A stretch of 64,000 bases of DNA, from contig CBDDLD010000004.1 in NCBI GenBank assembly GCA_965230605.1, positions 1,922,001-1,986,000 of the forward strand. The letters are read 5' to 3'. Positions 62,045-64,000 of this stretch are shown piece by piece. Position 1 is the first letter of the stretch. Each line of letters opens with the position of its first letter. The notes below the pieces were generated by a model. The model was not told where the DNA came from. It made no database searches and was given only the letters and a program-made list of their open reading frames with translations. This DNA comes from CBDDLD01 sp965230605 (GTDB lineage: Bacteria > Bacteroidota > Bacteroidia > Flavobacteriales > Flavobacteriaceae). Both the position numbers and the translations under genes were made by a program.

Positions 62045-62147
62045 TTAGCGTTAAAATAGCGGGTAAATTTAATGAGAATACTTTGTTTTCTCAGTATGAA
62101 GTTTTACAAAACTATAAACAGTCAATAATTAAGTTTAGTTTTGCATT

Positions 62148-63497
62148 ATGACGTTTCAAGATCTCAATCTCAATACACCACTTTTAAACGCCTTAGACGA
62201 ATTAGGCTTAATGCAACCGACGCCTATTCAGTCGCAATCCTTTAATGTGATTGCTTCGGGTAAAGATATGGTGGGTATTGCCCAGACCGGAACGGGTAAG
62301 ACCTTTGCTTACCTCCTTCCTATTCTCAGGCATATGAAGTTTTCTACTCAGGAAAACCCGAGGGTCTTGATCCTTGTGCCTACGCGCGAACTTGTGGTGC
62401 AGGTGGTGGATGAAGTGGAAAAGCTATCGCAGTATATTAATAACCGGATTTTGGGCGTGTATGGTGGTACCAACATCAATACACAGAAACGGGCTATTGC
62501 TGAGGGTGTGGATATTTTGGTAGCCACTCCGGGGCGTTTATACGATCTGGCATTGAGTCGCGTATTACAACTAAAATCGATACAAAAGCTGGTGATCGAT
62601 GAAGTGGATGTGATGTTGGATCTTGGGTTTAGACACCAACTGCTGAATATTTTCGATATGCTGCCAGAGCGTCGTCAAAATATTATGTTTTCGGCGACCA
62701 TGACCAAAGATGTTGAGGACCTGATCAATGGCTATTTCATTAACCCCACAAAGATCTCTATCGCCGTATCGGGAACACCTTTAGATAACATTATACAGAC
62801 ACGTTACGATGTGCCTAATTTTAATACCAAAGTGAATTTATTAGAAGCTTTGCTTCAAGATACAGACACCTATCAGAAGGTCTTGGTATTTGTGGCTTAT
62901 AAGCGTATGGCGGATCGTTTGTTTGATAAGGTCGAAGAGTTATTCCCCGGTGAAAGCTGTGTGATCCATTCGAATAAAACCCAGAACTACCGCTTGCGTA
63001 GTATCGAACAGTTTGAAAGTGGCGAACACCGTGTGCTCATTGCTACGGATGTGATGGCGAGAGGTTTGGATATTGATGATATTACGCATGTGATCAATTT
63101 TGATACGCCGGATTATCCTGAGAATTATATGCACCGTATTGGTAGAACGGGTCGTGCTAAAAAGCAGGGCCATGCCTTATTATTTTCTACGGAAAAAGAA
63201 CAGGAGGCCAGAGCGGGTATTGAAGCTTTGATGCAGATGGCTGTGCCACTGGAACCTTTCCCTGAAGATGTCACCATTTCTACAGAACTTATTGAAGAGG
63301 AACGCCCTAAGATCAAAGAACACTACAATCCGCTTAAGCATCGTGATGAAGATGCTCCCGGGCCTGCTTTTCATGAAAAGAAAGACAAGAACAAAAAAAC
63401 CAATCAGGGTGGGTCTTACCGACGAAAAATAGAGAGTAAGTATAAGAAGCCTAAAACGCGAGGCGATAAGAACTATAATCGAAGAAAACGAAAATAA
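62148..63497 (+). CDS. DEAD-box ATP-dependent RNA helicase, RhlE type
   Basis: 449 residues with the RecA-like pair of a DEAD-box helicase: Q motif PTPIQ, motif I AQTGTGKTF, PTRELV, TPGRL, motif II DEVD (151-154) instead of DEAD, SAT, ARGLDI and HRIGRTGR. A basic C-terminal tail (GGSYRRKIESKYKKPKTRGD...) aids RNA binding. The Val in motif II is unusual but conservative. The gene lies alone, divergent from pabB. A dispersed repeat follows it. Confidence 0.93.
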   Translation: MTFQDLNLNTPLLNALDELGLMQPTPIQSQSFNVIASGKDMVGIAQTGTGKTFAYLLPILRHMKFSTQENPRVLILVPTRELVVQVVDEVEKLSQYINNRILGVYGGTNINTQKRAIAEGVDILVATPGRLYDLALSRVLQLKSIQKLVIDEVDVMLDLGFRHQLLNIFDMLPERRQNIMFSATMTKDVEDLINGYFINPTKISIAVSGTPLDNIIQTRYDVPNFNTKVNLLEALLQDTDTYQKVLVFVAYKRMADRLFDKVEELFPGESCVIHSNKTQNYRLRSIEQFESGEHRVLIATDVMARGLDIDDITHVINFDTPDYPENYMHRIGRTGRAKKQGHALLFSTEKEQEARAGIEALMQMAVPLEPFPEDVTISTELIEEERPKIKEHYNPLKHRDEDAPGPAFHEKKDKNKKTNQGGSYRRKIESKYKKPKTRGDKNYNRRKRK

Positions 63498-63523
63498 TTA
63501 TTACAGGTAAAAAATCTGTAACT

Positions 63524-63631
63524 TGTCATTTCGACAGAGTCCATATGATATCATTTGGGCGACGAGAAATCTCTAGCTTCTAAAGGAGCTTAATTCCTCA
63601 GATTCCTCTTCGTGCCTCATTCGGAATGACA
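63524..63631. repeat. Dispersed palindromic repeat
   Basis: A 108-base imperfect inverted repeat begins TGTCATTTCGAC and ends GTCGGAATGACA-like (TTCGGAATGACA), with nested arms around GACGAGAAATCT and AGATTCCTCTTCG. It resembles the TCATTTCGAC/GGAATGACA repeats scattered in intergenic regions of many flavobacterial genomes. It follows the helicase stop. Confidence 0.6.
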
Positions 63632-63654
63632 TAGAGCCCCCAAACGTTCATTGA

Positions 63655-63685
63655 AAAATAAAAAACCCCTTCTTGATAGAAGGGG
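63655..63685 (-). terminator. Intrinsic terminator of the MscS-type gene
   Basis: CCCCTTCT pairs with AGAAGGGG around TGAT, and on the minus strand it is followed by six T and a further T-rich stretch. It lies 75 bases past the stop of the channel gene. Confidence 0.82.
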
Positions 63686-63760
63686 CTGAAAAAGACGTCA
63701 GGTACAGAGTGTCACATTTATTTATAGTGATAAATAAAATCTATAACCCTAACCTTATAG

Positions 63761-64000
63761 TTAACGCTCTATATGTACCTGACTTTCTACTAAGTCCTTT
63801 ATAGGAATGATCTTTTTTCCGTCTTTTGTTTTTAATACTATCATGATGCTGTCAATGGCTTCGACTTCGCCTTCCACATCATTAAATTTTATCTTCTGTC
63901 CTATCTCATAGGTCTTGCGTGCATAAAAGGTTCGCAACAGATCGCCTACTACTTTTTGAGCACCTAATCCGAAGGCAATGGCAAAGGCCAATAGGAATGC
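63761..64000 (-). CDS. MscS family mechanosensitive channel, 3' end only
   Basis: The open frame runs past the right edge of the window for 80 codons. The visible part is the end of an MscS-type core: the pore-lining helix region FAIAFGLGAQKVVGDLL, then the beta domain (YEIGQKIKFNDVEGEVEAI, IVLKTKDGKKIIPIKDL). The ATG at 63991 is internal. Small-conductance mechanosensitive channels release solutes on osmotic downshock. Confidence 0.85.
   Translation of the reverse strand, partial: AFLLAFAIAFGLGAQKVVGDLLRTFYARKTYEIGQKIKFNDVEGEVEAIDSIMIVLKTKDGKKIIPIKDLVESQVHIER

Noticed and set aside
62136..62143. TAGTTTTG directly before the helicase ATG
   Set aside because: It matches a -7 box, but no TTG lies at normal spacing and the start would be at the ATG itself, so I did not call a promoter.
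1..64000. CRISPR arrays, tRNA or rRNA genes, insertion sequences, integrases
   Set aside because: I read both strands for repeat/spacer patterns, conserved RNA motifs and transposase or integrase domains and found none.

Overview
The window is chromosomal DNA of a member of the Bacteroidetes, most likely a marine-type Flavobacteriaceae. The DNA is AT-rich and several promoters match the Bacteroidetes pattern TTG-N17-22-TAnnTTTG. Secreted proteins carry lipoprotein signals typical of the group. Conserved flavobacterial neighbourhoods are present: holA / HsdR_N protein / glycosyltransferase / OmpA lipoprotein, and menD / DUF2853 / CvfB next to menB / menA. I see no rRNA, tRNA, CRISPR array, insertion sequence or prophage. 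Genes are packed tightly, often overlapping by 1-17 bases, and no gene-free stretch exceeds 300 bases. The longest, about 280 bases at 55389-55670, holds at most one doubtful small ORF. The next, about 260 bases at 63498-63760, holds a dispersed palindromic repeat and a terminator.

Layout. 1-4.2 kb: the end of a DUF1801 gene, a small gene with an early stop, then a lipoprotein coupled to a LytS/LytTR two-component pair, a hypothetical protein and an acetyltransferase. 4.2-9.4 kb: a membrane-anchored SGNH-like protein, DNA polymerase III delta (holA), an HsdR_N-type nuclease-fold protein, a glycosyltransferase, an OmpA lipoprotein and a degenerate von Willebrand A protein. 9.5-22.3 kb: nearly complete menaquinone synthesis on the minus strand (menE, menC, menA, menB, menD, menF and a hotdog thioesterase) with a CPBP protease, a UPF0173 hydrolase and an inserted glycosyltransferase/epimerase pair. 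A divergent pair of STAS/SEC14-like paralogues sits beside menB. 22.3-36.5 kb: mixed metabolism, regulators (AraC/GyrI, Crp), nitronate monooxygenase, an rRNA methyltransferase, dnaK, serine dehydratase, panB, an RluA-type pseudouridine synthase, and a histidine kinase translationally coupled to a seven-helix membrane protein.

36.6-45.1 kb: a five-gene 5-oxoprolinase operon (pxpC, pxpB, pxpA, an Nramp-like transporter lacking the metal-binding motifs, DUF2891), a TPR membrane protein and a ComM/YifB ATPase. 45.3-55.4 kb: the most unusual region. A four-gene minus-strand operon encodes a CHAP-type amidase with a peptidoglycan-binding domain, two large mutually paralogous proteins of unknown family, and a protein with a Ser/Arg/Lys-rich tail and four acidic repeats. 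It is divergent from an ECF sigma factor and its membrane anti-sigma/TPR partner, which converge on a periplasmic TPR-CHAT peptidase preceded by a Cys-rich lipoprotein. 55.7-64 kb: a CaCA antiporter, a pabB-tilS-ade-yheT operon, a DEAD-box helicase with a DEVD motif II, and the end of an MscS-type channel gene.

How the genes work together. The men genes together provide the respiratory quinone; no menH is recognisable. The pxp operon imports (inferred) and opens 5-oxoproline to glutamate. The 45-55 kb cluster reads like a sigma-controlled response module combining a periplasmic protease sensor with cell-wall-directed or injected effectors, but that function is inference only.
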